Positions 21,534 through 32,628 of a DNA stretch of 64,000 nt are shown piece after piece (the first letter of the stretch is position 1; each line of letters starts with the position of its first letter). The position numbers and the translations under genes were made by a program. This DNA is from Alternaria dauci (taxonomy: Eukaryota > Ascomycota > Dothideomycetes > Pleosporales > Pleosporaceae), in assembly GCF_042100115.1 (NCBI RefSeq), contig NC_091280.1, positions 1,798,001 to 1,862,000 of the forward strand, in the 5' to 3' direction. The notes under the pieces are model-generated. The model searched no databases, was not told the DNA's origin, and saw only the letters and a program-made list of their open reading frames with translations.

Positions 21534-22425
21534 ATGCGACTCCTCGATGACGCGCAAAGTGTGGCCGGCAAGTTTGGGCGGGAAGCGACACGACATATTG
21601 GATTCGCTGCGGCCGAGACTTGGAAGTACGGTAGCATTCTGGGTCAAGACGTAGTAGAGCGAGCGGCTCCATTCTCCGCGGACGCCAGGAAGGCTTTGAG
21701 CGCCCTCGGCAGAGAAGTGGGCAGCCACGCTGCTCCCATTGCCAACAGTGCCTCGAGGCATGCGATCTTACTTGCCCGGTCCGCTTTCAACAACGCCAAT
21801 CAACATCTACCTCAGCATCCTGGTGAGAAGCTCCACAAAGACATCGACTGGAACTTCATCGAGGATTTTGGACAAGACATGGCAAAGCGACTAGGCAGCA
21901 CAGCAGACGACTTCTGGCAGAAGACGAGCAGTGGTCATCTCCTCGAAGACATTGGCCAGGCCACTTTACCCAAGATCGACTTCACCCAGGAAGACCTCTC
22001 AGGGTTCAGCGAGAGGCTCAAGGAATGGATCGTCTCCAACCCTAAGCAGTTCACCACCTTGCTGGCTTGCATCGCTTCGGGGCCCATCGTCGCCGTCATC
22101 ACACCCACAATGCTGGGGCTCGTGGGCTTTACACCTATCGGTATCGCTGCTGGTACGCACAGGCCACCTACACTTGTCTCCCAACCAGTTTCTGATATAT
22201 GATCTAGGCTCTTTGGCTTCTGCTTTCCAGGCTAGCGTTGGACCCATCGCTGCAGGTAGCGCTTTCGCCGTCCTTACTAGTGCCGGAATGGGTGGGTATG
22301 GGCTTGGGATTGTCCAGGCGATCGCTATAAGCTCAGCCCTAACTGGAACGTGTGGTACTGCAGCTGTAGCATTCTTGGAGGCGGTCAAGGCAGACGAGCA
22401 GTGTAGAAAAGAGAAGATGGAGTAG
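21534..22425 (+). CDS. second IFI6/IFI27-like (6-16 family) protein
   Basis: 278 residues in exons 21534-22152 and 22208-22425, with a 55-bp phase-1 intron (GTACGC...CTAG). The N-terminal 170 residues contain degenerate versions of the amphipathic unit seen at 4732: FGREATRHIGFAAAETWKY, LGREVGSHAAPIANSA and FGQDMAKRLGSTADDFW. The C-terminal 100 residues are hydrophobic and Gly/Ala-rich. The splice falls inside the 6-16 signature, restoring GFTPIGIAAG then SLASAFQASVG then PIAAGSAFAVLTSAG. It is clearly a paralogue of the 250-residue protein, but less repetitive, and has an added segment (IDWNFIEDFG). Likely a membrane protein; fungal role unknown. Confidence 0.78.
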
Positions 22426-22661
22426 GCAACCATGTCAAAACACCCAACAAGATCAAGACGAAGATCTTTTCAGCATACAACTCTGGAATCTGTCCTAGGA
22501 TAAAGGGAAGAATAGTCCACAACCGACCGACCGATCGTCGTGCATCTCCTTCTACGCGTATCTTGTCCCAACTACTTTGCCTGTCCCATCCATTTCCACA
22601 TCGGCCCTGCTTCCATCATGAAGCTCATACACCTAGATCATAGTCAGCTCTGGATTCGACA

Positions 22662-23615
22662 TCATAATCCTACGTTGACGTCTCCACGTACCGGTTCTTG
22701 ATGCTGCATCTCTGCTACTGCATATACATTCCCACCATCCTTGTCATCCTGTTTCTCGACGCTTTCTGGTTGCTTCTCTTCAACGTCAATTTTGCTTCGA
22801 TTCCGCCTCTTTCGGATCAGCATAGCCGCGATCAGACCAATTAAAGCCGCACCACCAACACCAACACCTACCCCAACGCCGACATTGCGGCCTGTGTGCG
22901 ACGTCTCCTTCTCGCTCGTTCCGTCCCCTTCGGTTTGGCCAGACTGATCTGTCACTGCAGACGTTGATGCAGACGGCGATGAAGACGTCGGCGTTGTTTC
23001 CGCATTCGTGGACCCACCCGCAGAAGTGGGCTCTGATAACGTACCGGAAGAAGCCAGCATCGATACCACACTCGAAGCGCCCGCCTGCGCATCTTCTCCA
23101 AGTCGCTGTGGAATCCTGATTTTCTTCGTCGTCGACGAACCAGTAGTCGATATCGACGAGGAACTACAACATTCGTTGCTGTCTCCACAACACCAAAACT
23201 CCGATGTAGGCGTCCCGTCACACGGCGTCATCTGCGCACTGTCATTCGCAAGATCGCCATCTTTGCAAACATTGATGCATCCTTCCCAGTCCTGATTCGC
23301 ACAATTTACTCTGTAGAAATGTGTCCATTCTGGCACTTCTTGTCCCTGCACACTGCTAAAGCCTCTATTCTGGCAAAGCCCGTTCGGCAGGCATTCATCC
23401 GCCGTAGGGCCATTTTTGACATCGCCACCCGGTGGATTGGGCCATGCGGACTGGCAGCATGTATAGTAGAGCGGATCGGAGACGGACGAGGAACAGCGCG
23501 ACGTTCCAGAGTCGAGGTGCTCGGTGCCGTTTGGGAGGAAGCAGGTAGCAATGCTGGACGGGAGTGAAATTAGGACGAGAAAAGACGCCAAAGATATGGA
23601 TGGCTGCGAAAGCAT
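22662..23615 (-). CDS. single-pass surface protein: Cys-rich ectodomain, Ser/Thr stalk, membrane anchor
   Basis: 317 residues, single exon. A signal peptide is clear (ISLASFLVLISLPSSIATC). Residues about 25-155 form an ectodomain with many Cys (YYTCCQS, DECLPNGLCQNRGF, CINVCKDG, FWCCGDSNECC). Then comes a Ser/Thr-rich, mucin-like stretch (about 155-240). A Gly/Val-rich membrane span at about 244-267 ends with a stop-transfer RKRRNR, and a 50-residue acidic cytosolic tail follows. The architecture is common in filamentous ascomycetes and recalls cell-wall sensors, but the ectodomain is not a standard WSC domain. Plasma-membrane location is inferred; ligand and function unknown. Confidence 0.78.
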   Translation of the reverse strand: MLSQPSISLASFLVLISLPSSIATCFLPNGTEHLDSGTSRCSSSVSDPLYYTCCQSAWPNPPGGDVKNGPTADECLPNGLCQNRGFSSVQGQEVPEWTHFYRVNCANQDWEGCINVCKDGDLANDSAQMTPCDGTPTSEFWCCGDSNECCSSSSISTTGSSTTKKIRIPQRLGEDAQAGASSVVSMLASSGTLSEPTSAGGSTNAETTPTSSSPSASTSAVTDQSGQTEGDGTSEKETSHTGRNVGVGVGVGVGGAALIGLIAAMLIRKRRNRSKIDVEEKQPESVEKQDDKDGGNVYAVAEMQHQEPVRGDVNVGL

Positions 23616-24177
23616 CGTGGGTATCGTGACAGACGTCAGAGTGGTTACGTTTGGTGTTTTTTGACGACGGATGAAGCCACAAGTGGACGGGGACGCGATA
23701 AAGACAAGCGACCCGGACAGCCTAAAACCACCACGACCCTTCCTACATTTAATCGTGTTTGAGACGACTCAACCTTGCACGTGTGGATGATTCCTTCACT
23801 AGCGTTGGGGACGGTGTGCTGTGTTCTCCATTTTACCATTGGCTCTACGATTCAGGAGTGGCTGGACATTGTGGTTTAGGCATCCCGCAATGTCCGCACG
23901 TCCCCTTGTGGTAATTTACAGCCGATCCAACGGCTCCAGCCGTTTTTTCCGGTGGATGACCAGGCACCCAGGTTAAAGATTGAATGTAGTTTGGAAACTG
24001 TATGCGAATGAAAAAGGAGTGTGAAAAGACTACAAACTACATATCAGAGGAAAATTGAACGAAGGAATGGGTATCTCGAGCTACGGTAATGAAAGACGGA
24101 AAACATACTACATCGCCTGCGAAAGGAAAGTGCCAATTTTTAGCGAGGGATTTACAAATTCCAAACACATGCGATAC
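23616..24177. other. intergenic
   Basis: 562 bp between two minus-strand genes; promoter of 23615 and 3' flank of 24178. No element recognised. Confidence 0.5.
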
Positions 24178-27100
24178 TCAGGTCTGCCGACTGAGCAAGA
24201 ACTCAACCGCCCGATCGACCCTCAATCCATCGCCAAGATCTGTCATTCTTAGCGCCTCTCTCGCCTGGTCAGCCGTGAACCCCATTTCCACGATTCGATA
24301 AATCGCTTTGTCTGCCGTGTTCTCATGGCTTCGAGATCCAAAGATGTGGTGCTGTTGCTCGTATTGTTGGAAGGCTACGCTTCGGGAACTGGAGCTTCCA
24401 GAGGACTGACTACCTTGACGCACGTGGTGCTCGCGGTAAGGCAATGACATGGGATGAGGTCGGAATGCGGGGTGAGGCGGGCCGGGCGGTTCTGAAAGAG
24501 GATGGTGGAGTGGGTCTTCAAGAATAGAAGGCATCGAGGTGCCCGTACTATAGCAATGCCAGTCACGACTGCTTGGTACCGTTGAGGAGGAGGGAGAGGG
24601 TAGAAGGGGTTGAGCAAACATACGGCGGGGTGGAGAGCCCACGCTTGATACACTGCCCGTTGTGTACAGATCACGGTTACTCTGTACCGTTGATGCTGAA
24701 GGCGAGGGGAGAAGAGGCTGGGCTACTGTCCGGCGTGGCGGCAACGGTGGCCGCTCTTCACTAGATGGTAGACTCGAAATAACACTACGTCGATCATGGT
24801 TGCTAGGGACCGTCGAGGGCGGCGGTGTTGGAAGCAGCGGCTGAGCAACGGTTCGATGAGGCGGTGAAGATGTTCTGTCCGATGTCGACCTGGAAGCGGG
24901 AAGAGGTACAGATGTTGCTACATCCTCTGCAGAAGCTGATCTCAAGGCCGGAACATGAGTGATGATTTCGTTTCCTGGGCCTAGCGGCGGAGGAGGCGGT
25001 CGTGTCAAATTTCGAATCACAGTATCCCACTCTGACATGGGCCTTTCCTGGGACATGCGGATCATCGGCCGAGGCTCATCGCTGTTCTTGCGATGCTGTA
25101 GCTCGTGTATATGTTTCTGGATACGAATCTTGGACTGCTGGCGCTGTACATCGCGAATAGATATTTTGGCGTATTTGTGCGCAATCCTGTCTTCGTACAC
25201 GCGTCGAGCCGCTTCTTTCAGGAAATGTTGTCGGGTCCCATCAAGCACAGGGGACTTCCAATTCACCCATCCATTCTCAGCTGCGATGGTAAAGGCTCTG
25301 GGATCTGAAGGATGATATGGGCCGGTGAGCTTAGCAACAGTAGCAAGGCCAAAGGTAAGAAGGTAGTAGATCCACTCATCTGGTCTGGTTAGCAAGTTCC
25401 GTGATACGTTCATGGGGTAGACGAACTAAGCATCATCTCTTCGCCATCAATATCGCCACCTCGGATATCGGTGTTCTCGTAGATGCCAGCTTGTCGAGCC
25501 TGGACGGTGCGGCCCTCGAAATTCTGCAGCAGAACCGAGAGGCAGGTCCATAATTCCATCATATCAAAGAGTTGTTCAGCAGTCAAACCCCCTGGGTTCC
25601 CTTGTCCAAAGCACTCCGGTGCACCGACCAATGTGTCGCTTATGAAATCTGTGCTCATGATGCTGAAGGTGCAGGTCGCTTGGTGCACCAGTGTACCACC
25701 ATTGAGCCAATCCATCTGGGCAGTGATGTCTTCTTCACGTCCTTTTCCTGAGCCAAATATCTTGCAGAACGTCCAGATGCGCCATAGAGCGTCATCAACT
25801 CTGGCCGACTCGGTTGGACATGCACTCATAAGCGCAGCCGATATTTCTGGTCGAACGAAGGACTGACACTTCTCCAAGATCTCTGACTTGATGGTACGGA
25901 TGACTTGAATGTCTCGTTTCTGAAGCTTGAGATATGACGTGGGAGTGTATTCCTCTTCAGGTCGTGTCATCTCCAGGTCTTCTGCATGTAAATGATCGTG
26001 TCTGGGAAAGGCAATTTCCCTGAATTCCCAGGCGGGTGGCGACATCGTCCGCAGTGTAGATTTGATGAGGTCGAGTTCATGGCGTTTGAACACACGATAA
26101 AAGCCTTGATTAACGAGAGCCGCAGCAAAGAGATCGTTGAAGTGGTCCAGGTGATGGAAAATATTGAGGATAACCTTCTCAGCTCCGGCAGGTGTGATAG
26201 TCGGCTTGGCGTCGTGTGTCACAATAGGCGCCGGGGAGAATACTAGATCCACACTTGATCTTTTAAACTGGGGAATCATGAGGGTTAGTGCTGTGCTCGA
26301 TCGGGAGCACTGTTGCATCATCTGCGAAGCGACGTGACTATGTGGCAGGCGGTCAATTCCAATTGTCTTCCTGGCAGCCGATTGTCGCCTGCTAGATTTG
26401 CGAGGGACGACTGGGGGTGGAGTGTCAGGTAGTAGGACATCAGCCGAGTCTATCCAGGGCTGGCTCTTAGTATCATTCGATTTCCCGCCCTCAGCTGGAA
26501 GTTCATGTACGCCCTGCTGGAAAGGGTTGCTTTCTGCAAGGGGCGTCCGATCTTGGAGATTTGTCCGAGGATCGCTATTGCTACCAAACGAAGAAGCCAA
26601 TTGGGCGTGCAGGTCGCACTCAGCCTCACTGAGCGTAGGGCTAGATGCACGTGTAGGGGTTGGAAGTGACCCAGATGCAAACGAGATCGCCTCGTCGTTC
26701 ATGGTCATGCCCGCATCCGCGGCAGAATTTCCCCGCGGACCGCTCCGTTTGGAAGACTTTCGGCTCAATCTTGGCTTGTGCTGTGTAACATGTAGGGCAC
26801 AAGTCGGTTGGAAGAGGAGATTTTCCTCGCTAGAACACCGGTGGATATATGCTCGAGGTGGTACTGTCGGTGGAGCATGACATTTGCCTCCTGCTGACGT
26901 CGTTGCGATCCTAGAGGAAGAATACAAGGATCCTCTGGGCACTATAGTCTGGCCACTTGGAAGATACACTGAATGTTGCAAAAGCCGTTCGTACTTCGGG
27001 GAAATATCGTGATCTATGCTGGTCTTTGAAGAACGGTTGCTGTGCAGCGATGAGGTATCGCTCTCTTGTGATTCATTATTCGAGCTGCTCGACTCGAAGC

Positions 27101-27734
27101 TGCTCTTAGGATGATCTGGAATGCGGCGCTCTGATCTCGGTATGCACTGCGTTTGCGAATGCGTGAGTGGAGATACGATAGAATTCCGCATACGATTGTG
27201 GCTTGCTGATGGCGGCGATACTTCGTGATTGCTTCCAAGCTCGGTAGGAGATGAGTCGAAAAATGGAAGAGCGGGAAGTGGTTTTCCACAAGGGATCTCT
27301 ACTTGTATCTTAGGCTTCGGGCACGGGTGTTTCTCACTGCTTGGATCGGTCTTCTTGTGGTTAACGAGGGAGCTGCGATCCTTTCTTCGCCATTGGATCC
27401 TCCCGTGTCTGTAAGTTCCGATCGCGCCTGTAAGCGATGCGTGGCTCGATATCGACGTATTCTCTCCCGTAGGACTGGCTGCCGTCACTGCGTCTAGCGA
27501 CGAATTGCGCTTCCTCTTTCTGCGCGACTTACGCCAGATAGATGCTGATCTTGAAGGGGTTGGTGGAGTAGAGCCTGCTGAAAATGGTGGGTTGCCATCA
27601 TCTGCCGACTGCCAAACTCGTGTTGCTGCGTCTCGCTGACGAGTCTGGGGACCCGCTTCGTTTTCCGTGCTCGCTGGAACTGCCCGCAAAATGGTGGCTG
27701 ACTTCGTCGCGTTTCTCTTTAGTAACCCCGACAT
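24178..27734 (-). CDS. large F-box-like and UBA domain protein
   Basis: 1,169 residues in two exons, 25427-27734 and 24178-25379. The 47-bp intron (GTTCGT donor, GCTAAC branch site, CAG acceptor, phase 1) joins two long open frames that otherwise overlap by four bases. The start is the first ATG (27734). The first 500 residues are Ser/Pro-rich and basic. Residues about 515-560 resemble an F-box (EKVILNIFHHLDHFNDLFAA, then LVNQGFYRVFKRHE), followed by an ordered region. Near the C-terminus are three copies of a Pro-rich unit containing AQPLLP, and the last 45 residues are a UBA domain (IYRIVEMGFTADQAREAL). F-box plus UBA suggests a role in ubiquitin ligation or ubiquitin reading; this is inference. 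Confidence 0.75.
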
Positions 27735-29050
27735 TCTTCTTTTCCCATGCGCTAGTCGTGGGGTGTCAGTCAAGTAAATGCACGAGCATGTGAGCTTTCG
27801 CAATTCAGCTATTCGATTAGTGACGTAGTGGGGCTGCAGTAATTGATGATTTGGATGCGTTTAAGATTGATGGGGATGGAAAGTTTTGTAAGGGATCTCC
27901 CATCGGAGCCGCGACTGCATAGACAAGTCGGTCATGATCGCAGGGCATGAACTGTATATCGTCCGAGGCCAAGATAGCCATGGCCTAAGGTACTACTCGA
28001 TGCCAGAGAGATCCATGAATAGCCCAGCCGTAGCGTTCCGGACAGAGGATGCATGCGGCGCCCTGCGAAAGCTGAGCTGAGCTGACATGGAGGCCGACTC
28101 TGTATGGGCGGCGATGGAAGCATGGGCCAACGCCCGAAGTGCCCAATGACACACGATCGCTAAACGTTCCCGCCTGATTGTTGCGAAACGTGTGTTATTG
28201 CAAGGATTCGTTGTTGTGAGGCACAGCTAGTTTCGGGGTGCAATCAGAGACATCCAAGGTTGTTGTGGTTGTCGGACCCCGCTAGGTGCGAGGACCGGTT
28301 GAGTCGGATTGATGTTGGGGCCGTGCTATTTGCGGCGCGACCTGCTTGCTCAGCCATCTGTCGCGCAAATTCGGGGGCCATTGTGTCGGGATTCACGACA
28401 TCGCCTAAGACCACTCTGTACGCATTGTGCCTTACTGAGGCATACCTATATGAAGAATATCCAAACCTACGGCACTTCCCAGACTCGTTTCAAGATCCTG
28501 ATCCCCCCCCTGATCCCAGCACTGACGGCGCTCCACGGCTCTCTAGTCCCGACCATGACGTCGCCGAGGTCCACTCCAGACAACTGTCCTGATCTTACTA
28601 GGGTAGCTTTTGTTGGCTACACAACATTCACACGGCCAAAGAGGAGTAATCAGTCGTGCTTGGGGACACTCGGCCCCAGTATGTACGGTGCGTTCTTACG
28701 GACGTGAGCAAGCACATGGCGCGGAGATACACTCTCCGGCCCAGACGGACTTCGTAACTTTCGTTCAAGTTTCCCGATTGATCATCGTTCGGCACATTCA
28801 GTGTCTGAGGGGTCGATATGTGTGATTACGTTGCCTAGCCTTGGCCGCGGTATCACCGGTGGATGACGGCTTCGGCCCGCATGATCAGCTCCTCGACTCT
28901 CTAACACAGTCATCATCTTCGTCCGGAGCTTGGAGGATATCACGCCCAAAGATTTGCATGCCATACGATGATTTGCATGGGTAACTTGCTGCTTAGGTAC
29001 AGATCAGCTCAGCGTTCAATATACCACGAGATGTCGGGTAGCACAGGAAG
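27735..29050. other. gene-poor intergenic stretch
   Basis: 1.3 kb. Upstream region of the F-box/UBA gene. Overlapping short frames (up to 132 codons) show no family features. A run of eight C lies near 28503. Nothing else seen. Confidence 0.5.
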
Positions 29051-29518
29051 ATGCCCTCTGTACCCAGCGCCAATAACGAGCAAGCAGGCACGGCCTGCAA
29101 ACCATTTGATCTCTTCGCGATGTGGAACCGCTTCATTGCGTTGGCTACGTCTCGGCGGTATGGCTGCTGTGACGCATTTCGAGTCTTCCAACACAGCATT
29201 CTCGCACGGCAAGCCATGGAAGCCAAACTTTACACTGAGCAATGGCGATCAACAATCCTCAAATACATCGATGCCTGGATAACTCCACGTCTTCCAGGCC
29301 TTCCAACAAACGAAGACGGTCAAAGTAGATTGCTCAAGCAGTTGGGAGAACAGTAAGTATTTGCAGCCTTCCTGAGCGGTGATCTAACTACCAGAATTGC
29401 GGACGAGATGAGCAATCTGTCGGGTCGCGCGAAGCGAACTACAGGACGTAGCACAGGAGGATACAGGCAGGATTGCTCATATGGCCTTCTTTTTGACGTA
29501 CACACTGAACCTAGCTAG
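29051..29518 (+). CDS. possible small two-exon gene, unknown function
   Basis: Exons 29051-29352 and 29395-29518, with a 42-bp intron that has textbook signals (GTAAGT donor, CTAAC branch site, CCAG acceptor). Splicing removes an in-frame TAA and gives 141 residues. The predicted protein has a helical segment (AMEAKLYTEQWRSTILKYID), WITPRLPGLP, and LLKQLGEQ running across the splice into IADEMSNLSGR. No signal peptide or known domain. The perfect intron favours a real or recently dead gene, but the stretch is gene-poor and nothing else supports it. Confidence 0.4.
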
Positions 29519-30623
29519 CCTAAACAGTGTGAACGCACGCTCAAGAGCACTCCATTGTGGTCAATCTCCCTAGTTCGCAATCTGTTCGACGCACCGATTC
29601 CGACCTCCGAGATGAACAGAAGCTGGAAACACGGGCTCCTCGATGCTGGATGATGTCCCCAGTGCCATTACACATCATGCCAAAACTTTTCACGAGCTGT
29701 CTGTCCGAGCTACGGAACTACACATTGCCCAGGTGGGCCACCTCGAGCCTACGTAAACGACGATGAAGGCAACGATCCGTTGAACCTCAATATATGAGGT
29801 AGAGAGTCAGATAATTGAAAAAGAGACAGCAGCGCGCAGACTAGTACCGTCCAGGCAGATGAATCGTGACGCGGAAGCTGTACCTTGAGTTTCGGTTGTG
29901 TTGATGAAGCATGGGCTAGATGCTCTTAAGAGTAGGAACGTTTCTTCCACATTACCTGGCTGGAGACTCAATGTCAAGACATTTACTCAAAGAGGCGCTG
30001 GTTACGAGTCATTCTAGGCGCATCGTTTTTGACCACATGCGGTGGCTGTCGTGGTAGCAGGTGCCAAGCAGTCTAGAACTATACGCTAGGTAGGATGGCG
30101 CTATGGCGGTTAGCTTGTTCAAGGCTGGACAACAGCCGCACCGCCCCTTAATGTCGTTCCTGTGCTTGTAGAATTCTTACAGATATTGTAAAGGGGACAT
30201 TTCCGACGTTCTTATCCTTCGTGGTTCTCTTGGGCGAGACGATCTACTTACGAAAATAGCCTTGCACATCCATCAACAATCCATGCAGTACATCTTCCGA
30301 GCGAGCGGCCCACGGGTCGATCTCCTGGTGCATGCCATCTTAGTAACTTCGGTTCAGCTGATCCTCCTTACCAGATCCAGACGTTTGGCGGGATCTTGCC
30401 TGACTCTCATGAGGCACGCAGGGTCTAAATAGTACAAAAGCATTTCCTGCCGCCATTAATTTCCTTAGCTCCTCGTCTACCCCAATATCTGTACAACCCC
30501 TGCATCAGCCTCTTAATGGATATAAAGAAGAGGTATCGCCAGCTCTGGTGCAGTGTGCTTCATCGGACTTCATTCATTTAGTCTGGCTTTTTTTCCTAGA
30601 ACTCTGCTGTTTCAGTCGCCGTC
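29519..30623. other. intergenic: promoter of the CBM18 gene
   Basis: 1.1 kb. The last 150 bp hold a CCAAT, a TATAAA and a T-rich tract ahead of the CBM18 gene. The rest shows no gene. Confidence 0.55.
30482..30526 (+). promoter_or_regulatory. CCAAT and TATA box of the CBM18 gene
   Basis: CCAAT at 30482-30486 and TATAAA at 30521-30526, the latter 98 bp before the ATG, followed by a T-rich tract near 30590. This is a strong fungal core promoter by position; suggests regulated, inducible expression. Confidence 0.5.
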
Positions 30624-32628
30624 ATGTTGTCCGTTCAGGTGCTTATCGTAACATCTCTCCTTAGCAGTATCGTAGGCGCCCAGCGTGTATCGACTAACGG
30701 TCGTTGCGGTGCAAGCTTTGGCCTCACCTGCACTGGATCGAGGTTTGGGTCCTGCTGCTCATCGCAGTCGTGGTGGTATGTTCACTGCTGCATATTATAG
30801 TTATTTCTGACCCAGGCTAACAAGCAAAAGTGGCGCGACAGCAGAACACTGCAACACCGGATGCCAGGCAAACTACGGGCAGTGTAAGACATCGCCGAGT
30901 CCTCCTGCAACAAATATCTCGAAAAATGGACGCTGTGGTCCACAGCATGGAGGTCAAACTTGCGCGGGTTCGCGCTACGGTGACTGCTGTTCCCAACATA
31001 GGTAAGAGGCGCCTTCCCGGACTGACAGAACCAATCTAACGCATCGCGACAGCTATTGCGGAAGTACAAATGCGTACTGCGCTGCCAGCAATTGCCAGAA
31101 AGGCTTTGGCTCATGCAATGGTGCCCCATCCTCTGCTGCCACTGGTTCAACCTTGACCTCCGTCGTCGTACCTCCACGATCATCCTCCGCCGAGGTAACA
31201 CACCCATCGTTGTCGCCTGGTACCTCCTCTTGCTCTGCCGTTACTGTAACTGCATCTCAGTCTGCCATCACCATTCCTGGCGTTATCACCACAGTCACAC
31301 TGCCTGGTGACAAGGTTACCACAACGATCACTATTCCGGGCGAAGGAGAAGTCATAACCGTCACAATTCCTGGAGATGCATCTACTATTACGCTCCCTGG
31401 TGAAGGGACAACATCTACCCTCACAATTCCTGGTGAGGGGGAAATCACAACTGTTACCATCCCAACAACGGTAACTCTACCTGGAGAGGAAACCACAGTC
31501 ACTATTCCAACAACAGTGACCCTCCCTGGTGAAGAGGTAACAGCTACCCTTACAATTCCTGGTGCGGGGGAAATCACGACTGTTACCATCCCAACGACGA
31601 TAACTCTACCTGGTGAAGAGACGACAGCCACCCTCACAGTTCCTGGCGAGGGAGAAATCACAACCGTTACCATCCCAACGACAGTAACTCTACCTGGTGA
31701 AGAGACGACAGCCACCCTCACAGTTCCTGGCGAGGGAGAAATCACAACCGTTACCATCCCAACGACAGTAACTCTACCTGGGGAAGAGACAACAGTCACT
31801 ATCCCAACAACAGTGACCCTCCCTGGTGAAGAGATAACAGCTACCCTCACAGTTCCTGGTGCGGGAGAAATCACGACTGTTACTATCCCAACAACAGTGA
31901 CCTTACCTGGAGAGGAAACTACCGTGACCATCCCCACAACGGTGACCCTGCCTGGAGAGGGCTCTACCATCACCATCCCCACAACAGTGACTCTACCTGG
32001 AGAGGACTCTACCGTCACCATCCCAACGACGGTAACCCTGCCTGGAGAGGACTCTACTGTCACCGTCCCAGGCGAGCAATCTACGACGACCACTACGGAG
32101 ACTGTCTCTGCTTCGACGGTCACGGTCACTGCAACTGCCACGCCCAGTGCTGGTGCTGGCTCATGCACCCCAAAGCCCAATGCCGTTGTCAATGGCGATT
32201 TTGAGACTGCTCTGTCCGGCACATGGAGCGTCCTCACTGCCGGCGATGCGAATGTGGAAAGAGTATCTGTTTCCGCAGGCTCAACCGCTCTCCGATCAAG
32301 AATCAACTCCGGCAACAGTAACTTGCCGCAACGCGTCGTCCAGGCCGTCAGTGTGTGCCCTGGAACTAATTATCAAGTGAGTTTCCAGGCCCGTCGCGTA
32401 ACAACTTCTGGTGTTGTATCTGCGGTCCTATACGTCAATGATGTTCCTCTGGCTGGTGGTGTGATCACATCTACTGCTTTTACTTCTGCCATGGCTGTCA
32501 ATGGTGGATATTTCAGTGTGGGGGGTAATAATCCGATTATCCTGAGGATCGAGTTTACTTATTCAGGCACAGTTGGTTCACCGAAGGAGGTTCAGGTTGA
32601 CAATGTCGCGATTACCCCGGTTTTATAG
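30624..32628 (+). CDS. secreted chitin-binding protein: 2x CBM18, VTLPGEE repeats, C-terminal CBM4/9-like module
   Basis: 632 residues in exons 30624-30775, 30831-31001 and 31053-32628 (introns of 55 and 51 bp, both phase 2). A signal peptide ends near IVGA (residue 19). Two hevein-type CBM18 domains follow. The first runs from NGRCGASFGLTC to CQANYGQC, the second from NGRCGPQHGGQTC to CQKGFGSC; each intron falls within a CBM18, just before the conserved CG. Residues about 175-450 are Thr/Val/Ile/Pro/Gly repeats built on TTVTIPTTVTLPGEE. The last 150 residues (from SCTPKPNAVVNGDFE to VQVDNVAITPVL) look like a galactose-binding-fold carbohydrate module of the CBM4/9 type. No catalytic domain and no GPI signal. 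Likely an extracellular chitin- or wall-binding protein; a role in host interaction or wall protection is inference. Confidence 0.85.
31264..32076 (+). repeat. coding minisatellite (TIPTTVTLPGEE units) in the CBM18 gene
   Basis: About 810 bp of imperfect tandem repeats, with unit combinations of 36-84 bp. The copies starting at 31621 and 31705 are offset by 84 bp and are nearly identical over about 95 bp. The high DNA identity suggests recent expansion and probable length polymorphism. Confidence 0.85.

Noticed and set aside
28309..28707. 132-codon plus-strand frame
   Set aside because: Overlaps another frame of similar length, crosses a poly-C run, no motif.
31264..32076. CRISPR-like regular repeats
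   Set aside because: The repeats are protein-coding, lack unique spacers of constant size, and the genome is eukaryotic.
31257..32315. 352-codon minus-strand open frame in the repeat
   Set aside because: It mirrors the plus-strand VTLPGEE repeat; the composition (TVVGMVTVESSPG) is just the antisense of the repeat, and the plus strand has the signal peptide, CBM18 domains and introns.
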